Assembly: GCA_018820745.1 (NCBI GenBank)
Contig: JAHJNP010000076.1
Coordinates: forward strand, 1-5,450
From: Gammaproteobacteria bacterium
Lineage (GTDB): Bacteria; Pseudomonadota; Gammaproteobacteria; Burkholderiales; Thiobacillaceae
Length of the DNA: 5,450 nt
Reading direction: 5' to 3'
A model generated the notes under the pieces. That model saw only the letters and a list, made by a program, of their open reading frames with translations, searched no databases and was not told the origin of the DNA. Below, piece after piece: positions 1-5,450 of this stretch (position 1 is the stretch's first letter; every line of letters starts with the position of its first letter). The position numbers were made by a program, and so were the translations under genes.

Positions 1-171
1 CAGATGCTGGGCAGCAAGGGCGGTGGCGGCAGCATGGCCGACATGGACGACGGCGGCTATGACCAGTCCGCGCCCGCGCCGCGCAGCCAGCCGCGCGCCA
101 ACGCCCCGGCCGCCGCCCAGCGGCCGGCCAGCAGCGGATTCGACGACATGGACGACGACATTCCCTTCTGA
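1..171 (+). CDS. ssb: Single-stranded DNA-binding protein SSB, C-terminal part (5' end outside window)
   Basis: Frame 1 is open from the first base and stops at TGA 169-171, giving 56 visible residues. The N-terminal OB fold that binds ssDNA is not in the window. What is visible is the usual disordered SSB tail: a glycine-rich stretch (GSKGGGGS), then a linker rich in Pro, Ala, Gln and Arg, then the acidic tip ending DDMDDDIPF. In the SSB family this last Asp-rich/IPF peptide recruits partners such as exonuclease I, RecQ, PriA and the Pol III chi subunit; its presence shows the gene is intact at its 3' end. SSB protects and organises ssDNA in replication, recombination and repair in the cytoplasm. 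No terminator is evident after the stop, and the next gene begins 44 nt downstream, so read-through is possible. Confidence 0.93.
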   Translation, partial: QMLGSKGGGGSMADMDDGGYDQSAPAPRSQPRANAPAAAQRPASSGFDDMDDDIPF

Positions 172-190
172 GGAAGCGTTAAGTCGCACA

Positions 191-213
191 AACCCATAAT
201 CACGAACCCATAA
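191..213 (+). repeat. 9-bp direct repeat AACCCATAA in the ssb-receptor gap
   Basis: AACCCATAA occurs at 191-199 and again at 205-213, with a 14-bp period, immediately before the ATG at 216. The first copy continues to T, making CATAAT (195-200), a fair -10 hexamer, but there is no convincing -35 element 16-18 bp upstream. It could be a weak promoter, a protein site or chance. Confidence 0.4.
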
Positions 214-215
214 CA

Positions 216-2285
216 ATGCGGAGAACGGCCGGTGCGCAATGCGCACCGACATCGGTGAACAGGGTGCCACACAATCTCTTCGGTGTGTTTGCACGCCTGC
301 TGTTGTTGGGCGCCGCCCTGGCATGCCCGCACGCCGTGCGGGCCGCAATCACCGAAGCCGCTTTTCTCGACGAGATGCCAGTCGTGCTGTCGGTGTCGCG
401 GATGTCGCAGCCGCTGAACGAAGCGCCTGCCGCCGTCACCGTCATCGATAGCGACATGATCCGCGCCTCGGGCTTTCGCGACATTCCCGACCTGCTGCGC
501 CTGGTGCCGGGATTTTCGGTGGCCTACACCCGCGACAACACTTGGGCGGTGGGCTACCACGGCATGGCCGACGCCTTTTCGCGGCGTTTTCAGGTGCTGG
601 TCGATGGCCGCTCGTTTTATAGCGCGGCGTATGGCGTGGTCAACTGGGGCGAGCTTCCCCTGTCGATTGACGACATCGAGCGCATCGAGGTGGTGCGCGG
701 TCCGAATGCGGCCACATTCGGCGCCAATGCCTTTTTTGCCGTCATCAACATCATTACCAAGGAAGCCATTCAGGTGCCGGGCACCTTCGCGTCCCTCCAA
801 TATGGCGAGCAGGGCATGGCCGGGGTCACCTTGCGTCACGGTGGCGGGGAAGGCGACCTCAACTACCGGCTGACCTTTTCGGCACAAAACCGCGACCGTT
901 TCGAAACCGATGTTGTCGATGGCGCAGCGACCGGAAAATTGTTCGAGGAAAGCCGGACCTATTTTCTGAATGGCCGGGCGGATTACCGTTTGTCGGCCAC
1001 CGATGAGCTCTCCACGCAATTCGGTGCCAGCGTGGGCGACTGGCAGGCAGGCCGCCTGTATTCGCCGCCCCGGATGGATCATTTTCTGGAGCCGCGGCAA
1101 CAGGATGTCGATACCCAGTATGCGCAGCTCAAGTTTCGCCGCGCGCTCGGGGTTGACGATGAATGGTCGCTGCAGTTCTATCACAGCCGCCACAACCTCG
1201 ATGCGCCGAGCCGCCTTGATGTGTATGGCTTGACGATCATCGGCGACCAGGACGCGCTGCAAACCCGCACCAATCTGGAGTTTCAGGCCAATAACCAGAT
1301 CGCGCCCGACGTGCGCATGGCCTGGGGCGCCGAACTGCGGCGCGAGGCGGTGCAAAGCGCCCTGTATTTCGATACCGACGACACCCGGCAAGGCGTGCTG
1401 GGCCGCGTCAATGCCAATCTGGAGTGGCGCGCCCGCCCCGATCTGTTGCTGCAGGGCGGGGCGATGCTGGAGCATCACTATTACACCGGTTTTAACGTTT
1501 CACCGCGCCTCGCGGTCAATTACGATCTCGCGCCCGACCACACCCTGCGCCTCAATGTGTCCCAGGCTTATCGCACACCGACCTTCCTTGAGCAGGATGG
1601 CCACTACGTCTACCGCAGCACGACCGGGTTGGCTGTCGATATTATTGGCATCTCGCCCAACGACCTGCTGCCCGAGCGCATCCGCTCGCATGAAGTCGGC
1701 TACGTTGGTCGCTATCGGCCCTGGCACCTGCAGCTGGATGCCAAGCTTTTTCATGACAAGGTGGATGACTACATCGGCACGACACCGATCACGCTGCCCG
1801 TGGGCGCCGAATTGGTGTCGGGGGGCAATCCGGGAAGCGCGCGCGAAGTAGTGAATGGCGGCAGCCTCACCTTGCGCGGGGGCGATCTGCAACTGAACTG
1901 GCAGCCCACCCCCGCATTCCGCCTGTCGGTCCAGTATGCCCGGGTGTTCATCTCGACCAGCCCAGAGCTGGATCTTGTAGACGACGACGTGACGGATTCC
2001 GCGCCGCGGGACAGTTTTAGCTTGCTGGCGCGCCATGATTTGGGACAGGGCTGGATCGCCAGCGCCGGCGTCTACCATTCGGGCCGCATGATCTGGTTGG
2101 GCGATGGCGACCCCACACCAGCCTTCACCCGCGTTGATGTCCGCCTGGCCCGCCGCTGGAACTGGCAGGGACACGAGGTGGAAGCCGCCCTGGTGGGACA
2201 GAACCTGGGCGAGGATTACAGCGAATTCCGCGAGGAAAACATCTTCAGCCGCCGCGTCTACGGCAGCCTGAGTTTCGGCTGGTAA
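216..2285 (+). CDS. TonB-dependent outer-membrane receptor (first of a tandem paralogous pair)
   Basis: This 689-residue protein has the full layout and normal length of a TonB-dependent receptor, a 22-strand outer-membrane barrel gated by a plug that imports scarce ligands (iron chelates, cobalamin, others) using TonB energy. A signal peptide has hydrophobic core LLLLGAALA (about residues 28-36) and likely cleavage after VRA (residue 43). A TonB-box-like segment, MPVVLSVSR, lies at 54-62. The plug spans about 66-183, with APAAVTVID, LVDGRS, DDIERIEVVRGP and the closing VINIITK. The barrel runs from about 190 to the end, includes the conserved AYRTPTF segment and ends in an aromatic residue (SFGW), as expected for BAM recognition. 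The start is uncertain: ATG 216 has no good Shine-Dalgarno, and in-frame GTGs at 255 and 264 would still keep the signal peptide. Family membership is firm; substrate is unknown. Confidence 0.93.
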   Translation: MRRTAGAQCAPTSVNRVPHNLFGVFARLLLLGAALACPHAVRAAITEAAFLDEMPVVLSVSRMSQPLNEAPAAVTVIDSDMIRASGFRDIPDLLRLVPGFSVAYTRDNTWAVGYHGMADAFSRRFQVLVDGRSFYSAAYGVVNWGELPLSIDDIERIEVVRGPNAATFGANAFFAVINIITKEAIQVPGTFASLQYGEQGMAGVTLRHGGGEGDLNYRLTFSAQNRDRFETDVVDGAATGKLFEESRTYFLNGRADYRLSATDELSTQFGASVGDWQAGRLYSPPRMDHFLEPRQQDVDTQYAQLKFRRALGVDDEWSLQFYHSRHNLDAPSRLDVYGLTIIGDQDALQTRTNLEFQANNQIAPDVRMAWGAELRREAVQSALYFDTDDTRQGVLGRVNANLEWRARPDLLLQGGAMLEHHYYTGFNVSPRLAVNYDLAPDHTLRLNVSQAYRTPTFLEQDGHYVYRSTTGLAVDIIGISPNDLLPERIRSHEVGYVGRYRPWHLQLDAKLFHDKVDDYIGTTPITLPVGAELVSGGNPGSAREVVNGGSLTLRGGDLQLNWQPTPAFRLSVQYARVFISTSPELDLVDDDVTDSAPRDSFSLLARHDLGQGWIASAGVYHSGRMIWLGDGDPTPAFTRVDVRLARRWNWQGHEVEAALVGQNLGEDYSEFREENIFSRRVYGSLSFGW

Positions 2286-2309
2286 TGCGCAGGATGTGCT
2301 GACACCAAT

Positions 2310-2336
2310 CCTCTCCGAGGTTTTACCGGAAGGGAG
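2310..2336 (+). other. Weak, mutually exclusive hairpins after the first receptor gene
   Basis: CCTC-TCC-GAGG (2310-2320) is a 4-bp stem followed directly by TTTT (2321-2324), a very weak intrinsic-terminator shape. An alternative pairing of TCCG (2314-2317) with CGGA (2327-2330), extended by CTC/GAG around a bulge, would exclude it and is followed by CGTTTT. Neither is strong enough to be called a terminator. The rest of 2286-2440 shows a CCGGCCGG palindrome (2350-2357) but no gene. Confidence 0.25.
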
Positions 2337-2393
2337 CGTTTTCCTGTGTCCGGCCGGTCTGCGGGTTGTTATGCGCGCCGGCAGGGCCAGGAT

Positions 2394-2420
2394 TAAAGTT
2401 CGCGGGCGAATTGCCGTAGG
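2394..2420 (+). promoter_or_regulatory. Possible sigma-28 (FliA)-type promoter before the second receptor
   Basis: TAAAGTTC (2394-2401) is separated by exactly 11 nt from GCCGTAGG (2413-2420). The enterobacterial FliA consensus is TAAAGTTT-N11-GCCGATAA, so the -35 half matches 7 of 8 positions and the -10 half keeps GCCG but loses the last four. Spacing and orientation fit the gene starting at 2441 or 2456. No good sigma-70 pair was found in this gap. A chance match cannot be excluded. Confidence 0.3.
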
Positions 2421-2440
2421 GTATGGGTTAATGACCTTCC

Positions 2441-4531
2441 ATGCGGAGCGAAGCCGTGGAGCACTACCGGCGTGAAGTGGCAGTGAGCCGCAACCAATCA
2501 ACTGCTTTCCGCGTGCCGGGTAGAATCCTTTTTTTCATGGGCGCCCTGGCGTGCGCGCAGCCGGCGTGGGCTGCCATCACCGAATCCGACTTTTTCGACG
2601 AGCTGCCGGTGGTGCTGTCGGTGTCGCGCCTGTCGCAGCCGGTGAGCGAGGCGCCTGCCGCCGTCACCATCATCGACCGCGAGATGATCCGCGCGTCGGG
2701 TTTCCGCGACATTCCCGACCTGCTGCGCCTGGTGCCGGGTTTTTCGGTCGCCTATACGCGCGACAATACCTGGGCGGCCGGCTATCACGGCTTGGGCGAC
2801 GCCTATTCGCGCCGTTTTCAGGTGTTGGTCGATGGGCGCTCAATTTACAGCCCTCACTATGGTGCGGTGAATTGGACGGATTTGCCGCTTGCGATCGACG
2901 ACATCGAGCGCATCGAAGTGGTGCGCGGGCCCGACGCTGCAGTCTATGGCGCGAATGCCTTTGCTGCGGTCATCAATATCATCACCAAGACGGCGGCGCA
3001 GGTGCCGGGCGAATTCGTTTCGCTGCAGCTGGGCCAGCAGGACATGCGCGGCTTGACTGTTCGCCACGGCGGAGGAGATGGACCTTTGCACTACCGCCTT
3101 ACTGCGTCGGCCCAGCAGCGGGATCGCTTCGAGAGGGATGTCACGGGGCCCCCCAATTCTGGTATTGCTACCGGGCAATATCTGGAGGCAAGTCAAACCT
3201 ACTTCGTCAATGGCCGTATGGACTGGCAGTTTTCGCCAGACTCGGATGTCATGGCGCAATTCGGTCTGATGCAGGGGAATGGGAAAGCGGGTGTCCTCAA
3301 TAACGAGGATGCGCGGCTTGCCCTTGAACCAAACGAGCAGGATTCGCACGCATTGTATCTGCAACTCGCTTATCGCAAGGTGGAATCGGAGCGTCGTGAA
3401 TGGCGGGTGCAGGCATACCATACGCAGAATCGGTTCGATGCTGATGCGCGGGTGTCTCCCCTAGTTTACAACGGCATTGATTATGGCAATGTCGCTGTCG
3501 ATCAATACCTGCGGCAGTCCCGCAGCAGCATTGATCTGCAGGTGAATGAGCAGTGGGCGCCCAGCCTGCGCGCAGTGTGGGGGGGCGAGTTGTGGCAGGA
3601 GACCGTTAAAAGTCCGCAGGGTTACCACTCCAGCAAAACAATGCGCGGCGAGATCGCGCGCGCGTTCGGCAACCTCGAATGGCGTCCTCACGAGCGCGTG
3701 CTGCTGCAGGGTGGCGCCATGCTGGAACACCATTACTTCACTGGCGCAGATATTTCGCCGCGAGCCGCGGCCAATTTCACTGTGGCGCCAGGCCATGTCA
3801 TCCGGCTGGGAATATCGCGCGCCTACCGCTCGCCGACTTTCTTTGAGGAGGAGGGCAACCAGGTTCTCCTATCGGAGTCGGGAGTCCCGATCGATGTGCT
3901 TACCGTACCTTCCGGTGGCCTGGCGCCTGAGCGCATCGTGTCGCGCGAGATTGCTTATGTCGGACATTGGCGGCCTTTGCGGCTTGAGATGGACGTGCGG
4001 CTGTTTCGGGATCGGATCGACGACTTCATCGGTATGGTCAAGGTCGACCCGGCGCTTGATGTGTTCGGTTCCCTTCAGCCGAAAGTCTTCAGCGCGGCCA
4101 ATATCGGCGGGATCGATTCCCACGGCGGGGAAGTCCAGATGCGCTGGCGGCCAACCCGTAAGCTGGATATAAGTGTCCACTATGCCCGTGTTTTCCTGAG
4201 TACGGACACTGCAGATACCAATTTCAAAAAAGACATTCCGCTATCCGCGCCGCGCAGCAGTTGGGGAATGCTCGCCAATTACCATTTTGGCAACCATTGG
4301 GAAGCCAGCTTGTTTGCCCAGCGCGCCGACGCCCAGAAATGGCTGACAGAGGGGGATGACACGGAGGCCTTCACCCGGGTCGACGCCCGCCTGGCGCACA
4401 GCTGGAAATGGCAGGGGACCGAAATGGAGGCTGCGGTGGTGGGGCAGAACCTGGGCAAGGATTATCACGAGTTCCGCAACACCAACCGTTTCAGCCGGCG
4501 CGTCTACGGCAGCCTGAGCCTGGCCTGGTAG
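2441..4531 (+). CDS. TonB-dependent outer-membrane receptor (second of a tandem paralogous pair)
   Basis: This 696-residue protein is a close paralogue of the receptor immediately upstream. A signal peptide with core ILFFMGALACA (about 29-39) ends in AWA at residue 44. A TonB-box-like ELPVVLSVSR follows at 54-63, then the plug (about 68-183; LVDGRS, DDIERIEVVRGP, VINIITK) and a barrel carrying AYRSPTF and ending in SLSLAW with a terminal Trp. It should act as a TonB-gated importer in the outer membrane; the ligand is unknown. Start choice: ATG 2441 lacks an upstream Shine-Dalgarno, whereas GTG 2456 has GGAG at 2445-2448 with a 7-nt spacer and still keeps the signal peptide (691 aa). I keep 2441 because both paralogues share ATGCGGAG there, but GTG 2456 is a serious alternative. 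Parts of the barrel look more AT-rich in third positions than the plug. No terminator is clear after the TAG. Confidence 0.93.
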   Translation: MRSEAVEHYRREVAVSRNQSTAFRVPGRILFFMGALACAQPAWAAITESDFFDELPVVLSVSRLSQPVSEAPAAVTIIDREMIRASGFRDIPDLLRLVPGFSVAYTRDNTWAAGYHGLGDAYSRRFQVLVDGRSIYSPHYGAVNWTDLPLAIDDIERIEVVRGPDAAVYGANAFAAVINIITKTAAQVPGEFVSLQLGQQDMRGLTVRHGGGDGPLHYRLTASAQQRDRFERDVTGPPNSGIATGQYLEASQTYFVNGRMDWQFSPDSDVMAQFGLMQGNGKAGVLNNEDARLALEPNEQDSHALYLQLAYRKVESERREWRVQAYHTQNRFDADARVSPLVYNGIDYGNVAVDQYLRQSRSSIDLQVNEQWAPSLRAVWGGELWQETVKSPQGYHSSKTMRGEIARAFGNLEWRPHERVLLQGGAMLEHHYFTGADISPRAAANFTVAPGHVIRLGISRAYRSPTFFEEEGNQVLLSESGVPIDVLTVPSGGLAPERIVSREIAYVGHWRPLRLEMDVRLFRDRIDDFIGMVKVDPALDVFGSLQPKVFSAANIGGIDSHGGEVQMRWRPTRKLDISVHYARVFLSTDTADTNFKKDIPLSAPRSSWGMLANYHFGNHWEASLFAQRADAQKWLTEGDDTEAFTRVDARLAHSWKWQGTEMEAAVVGQNLGKDYHEFRNTNRFSRRVYGSLSLAW
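2445..2458 (+). promoter_or_regulatory. Candidate ribosome binding site supporting a GTG start at 2456
   Basis: GGAG (2445-2448) lies 7 nt before an in-frame GTG (2456-2458). This is the best Shine-Dalgarno/start combination near the 5' end of the second receptor and would shorten the protein by five residues relative to ATG 2441. Confidence 0.4.
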
Positions 4532-4572
4532 CGGCCCTCTTGAAACCCGGCGCGTTGTCGCCAGATTCGCTG

Positions 4573-4614
4573 CGTGTGCCCGTCGTTTGGATACGTGTGC
4601 CCGTTGTTTGGGTA
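4573..4614 (+). repeat. Tandem 21-bp direct repeat upstream of the zinc ribbon gene
   Basis: Two adjacent 21-bp units (4573-4593 and 4594-4614) match at 19 of 21 positions. Both begin CGTGTGCCCGT and continue with GTTTGG; they differ only by C/T at unit position 12 and A/G at position 19. The second unit runs into TATAAT. A 21-bp period equals about two helical turns, so both copies would face the same side of the DNA. Confidence 0.85.
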
Positions 4615-4618
4615 TAAT
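4613..4618 (+). promoter_or_regulatory. Probable -10 box of the fmdB-family gene
   Basis: A perfect TATAAT lies 31 nt upstream of the ATG at 4650, within a G/T-rich context. The -35 is poor: GATACG at a 17-nt spacing, or TTGGAT (4587-4592) at an over-long 20-nt spacing. A non-consensus -35 or an activator bound to the overlapping 21-bp repeat would fit. Confidence 0.55.
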
Positions 4619-4649
4619 TACGCAACTTATTGATTTATCGGAGCGAATC

Positions 4650-4907
4650 ATGCCGATTTACACTTACAAATGTGCGTCCTGCGGTTTTGCCCAGGACGAA
4701 ATGCAGAAAATGTCCGATGCGCTGCTGACCGTGTGCCCGTCGTGCGGCAAGGCCGATTACGCCAAGCAGGTGACGGCGGCCGGCTTCGCGCTGAAGGGAA
4801 CCGGCTGGTACGCCACCGATTTCAAGGATAGCGGCAGCAAGCCCGTCGCCAAGGCAGAAGCTGCCGCGCCCGCCTGCGGTACGGGCGCGTGTCCGGCATG
4901 TAACTGA
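4650..4907 (+). CDS. FmdB-family zinc ribbon protein (85 aa)
   Basis: The protein opens with MPIYTYKCASCG, the hallmark of the FmdB family of small putative regulatory proteins. A zinc ribbon is formed by two CxxC knuckles, C8/C11 and C29/C32. It is followed by the family's FALKGTGWYATDFK segment (about residues 46-59), an Ala/Lys-rich linker and a Cys-rich tail, CGTGACPACN, with C76, C81 and C84 that could bind a second metal. FmdB was named from a gene linked to formamidase in Methylophilus; the molecular role in most bacteria is not established. The ATG at 4650 is chosen because it begins the family motif and has GGAG at 4640-4643, 6 nt upstream. An in-frame ATG at 4587 would overlap the promoter and add an unrelated N-terminus. 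The gene lies upstream of aspS, a common betaproteobacterial association, but is separated from it here by a strong terminator. Confidence 0.92.
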   Translation: MPIYTYKCASCGFAQDEMQKMSDALLTVCPSCGKADYAKQVTAAGFALKGTGWYATDFKDSGSKPVAKAEAAAPACGTGACPACN

Positions 4908-4926
4908 CGGCTGCGATCAAACCGGA

Positions 4927-4960
4927 AAGCGGGCGGTGCGAGCCGCCCGCTTCTTTGTTT
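4927..4960 (+). terminator. Rho-independent terminator after the FmdB-family gene
   Basis: A perfect 10-bp stem pairs AAGCGGGCGG (4927-4936) with CCGCCCGCTT (4943-4952) around the 6-nt loop TGCGAG, followed by a T-rich tract TTCTTTGTTT (4951-4960). It begins 19 nt after the stop codon and should largely end the upstream transcript, leaving aspS to its own promoter. Confidence 0.9.
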
Positions 4961-5012
4961 CTGGCAGGAAGAACGTGCGGGTTGATCGTGCGTTGAAATA
5001 CATTGTCTCGAT

Positions 5013-5039
5013 GGACGCAGCTTCGGCTGAGGCGCGTCC
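5013..5039 (+). promoter_or_regulatory. Bulged TTCG-loop hairpin in the aspS leader
   Basis: GGACGC (5013-5018) pairs with GCGTCC (5034-5039), and the inner AGC (5019-5021) pairs with GCT (5026-5028) around a TTCG tetraloop; GAGGC (5029-5033) is bulged out on the 3' side. There is no T-tract, so it is not an intrinsic terminator. It ends 12 nt before the AGGA of the aspS ribosome binding site (5052-5055). It may be an mRNA leader structure or chance. Confidence 0.4.
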
Positions 5040-5060
5040 CGGTATTTAATTAGGAAGAAC

Positions 5061-5450
5061 ATGCGTACTCATTACTGCGGTGCCGTCACCGCCGCCGACA
5101 TCGGCAACACCGTCACCCTGTGCGGCTGGGCGCATCGCCGGCGCGACCACGGCGGCGTCATCTTCATCGACCTGCGCGACCGCGAAGGCATGATGCAGGT
5201 GGTGATCGACCCCGATACCCCGGAAGCCTTCAAGCTGGCCGAGGACGTGCGCCACGAGTTCGTGCTGAAGATCGAAGGCCTGGTGCGGCCGCGTCCCGCC
5301 GGCACCGAAAACCCCACCATGCCGACCGGCATGGTCGAGCTGCTGACCAAGAAGCTGGAGGTGCTGAACCCCTCGCTGACGCCGCCGTTCCAGATCGACG
5401 ACGACAACATCAACGAGAACATCCGCCTGCAGTACCGCTACCTCGACCTG
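5061..5450 (+). CDS. aspS: Aspartate--tRNA ligase (AspRS), N-terminal part (3' end outside window)
   Basis: The 130 visible residues begin MRTHYCG and cover the N-terminal OB-fold anticodon-binding domain (roughly 1-105), with the class IIb signature region [22 protein letters not shown] (residues 22-43, key residues R26-R28, H30, D37, R39). The window ends at LQYRYLDL, just before the catalytic domain, so class II motifs 1-3 are not visible. The enzyme charges tRNA(Asp) with aspartate using ATP in the cytoplasm. H30 and G81 align with positions that in Pseudomonas-type AspRS go with relaxed (Asp/Asn) tRNA recognition; E. coli has Leu and Lys there. ATG 5061 is supported by the conserved N-terminus and by AGGA at 5052-5055, 5 nt upstream. 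Upstream lie a terminator and a leader of about 100 nt without a clear sigma-70 promoter. No frameshift is seen. Confidence 0.96.
   Translation, partial: MRTHYCGAVTAADIGNTVTLCGWAHRRRDHGGVIFIDLRDREGMMQVVIDPDTPEAFKLAEDVRHEFVLKIEGLVRPRPAGTENPTMPTGMVELLTKKLEVLNPSLTPPFQIDDDNINENIRLQYRYLDL

Noticed and set aside
57..1478. Long minus-strand open frame of 473 codons
   Set aside because: It lies fully antisense to ssb and the first receptor, its composition is the His/Arg/Ala/Gly-rich pattern of a GC-rich complementary frame, and no domain is recognisable. The + strand gene is unmistakable.
2411..2433. Sigma-70 promoter with TTGCCG as -35 and TTAATG as -10
   Set aside because: The spacer would be only 11 nt, and no acceptable -10 lies 16-18 nt downstream of TTGCCG.
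2286..2440. Possible cobalamin, TPP, FMN or c-di-GMP riboswitch ahead of the second receptor
   Set aside because: I looked for the conserved core sequences (for example the B12 box GCCACTG, or the TPP CTGAGA element) and found none; the hairpins are short.
172..2440. Fur box or other iron-response operator near the receptors
   Set aside because: No GATAAT/ATTATC-type inverted hexamers were seen in either upstream region, so iron control is not claimed.
1500..2501. Minus-strand open frame of 333 codons spanning the receptor end and the intergenic region
   Set aside because: It mirrors the first receptor's codons and shows no family motif or credible start; a shadow of a GC-rich coding region.
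4408..4617. Plus-strand 69-codon frame across the end of the second receptor
   Set aside because: Most of it overlaps the receptor in another frame; the end only translates the 21-bp repeat (the VPVVW motif twice) and nothing supports expression.
4587..4649. Upstream in-frame ATG extending the zinc ribbon protein by 21 residues
   Set aside because: It would start inside the tandem repeat, upstream of the TATAAT box, and lacks a ribosome binding site; the family begins at MPIYTYKC, which has a good Shine-Dalgarno.
5046..5422. Minus-strand frames opposite aspS
   Set aside because: Both are antisense to a highly conserved AspRS N-terminus and carry no recognisable motif.

Overview
The window looks like chromosomal DNA of a GC-rich betaproteobacterium. 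This placement is inferred from the type of each gene: an SSB ending in the DDDIPF tip, a FmdB-type zinc ribbon protein upstream of aspS, an AspRS N-terminus that resembles the Pseudomonas/betaproteobacterial type, and an outer membrane for the TonB-dependent receptors. Genus cannot be decided from this sequence. All supported genes are on the + strand.

Layout: the last 56 codons of ssb (1-171); a 44-nt gap containing a short direct repeat; a first TonB-dependent outer-membrane receptor (216-2285); a 155-nt intergenic region with a sigma-28-like promoter match and weak hairpins; a second, paralogous TonB-dependent receptor (2441-4531); a 118-nt gap with a 21-bp tandem duplication leading into a perfect TATAAT box; a small FmdB-family zinc ribbon gene (4650-4907); a strong intrinsic terminator (4927-4960); a leader with a TTCG-loop hairpin; and the start of aspS (5061 to the window end).

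The two receptors fill most of the window. They are clearly paralogous: plug domains and C-terminal strands are nearly the same, while the barrel middle and loops have diverged. This looks like a tandem duplication followed by diversification of the ligand-facing parts. No TonB/ExbB/ExbD, ABC transporter, periplasmic binding protein or regulator is visible, so the substrate cannot be named. The pair sits between housekeeping genes (DNA replication/repair on one side, translation on the other) and probably depends on TonB machinery encoded elsewhere.

I see no mobile element, CRISPR array, tRNA/rRNA gene or recognisable riboswitch. The points most worth checking are the mosaic receptor pair, the repeat-borne fmdB promoter, the sigma-28-like site before the second receptor, and AspRS residues that predict a non-discriminating (Asp/Asn) enzyme.
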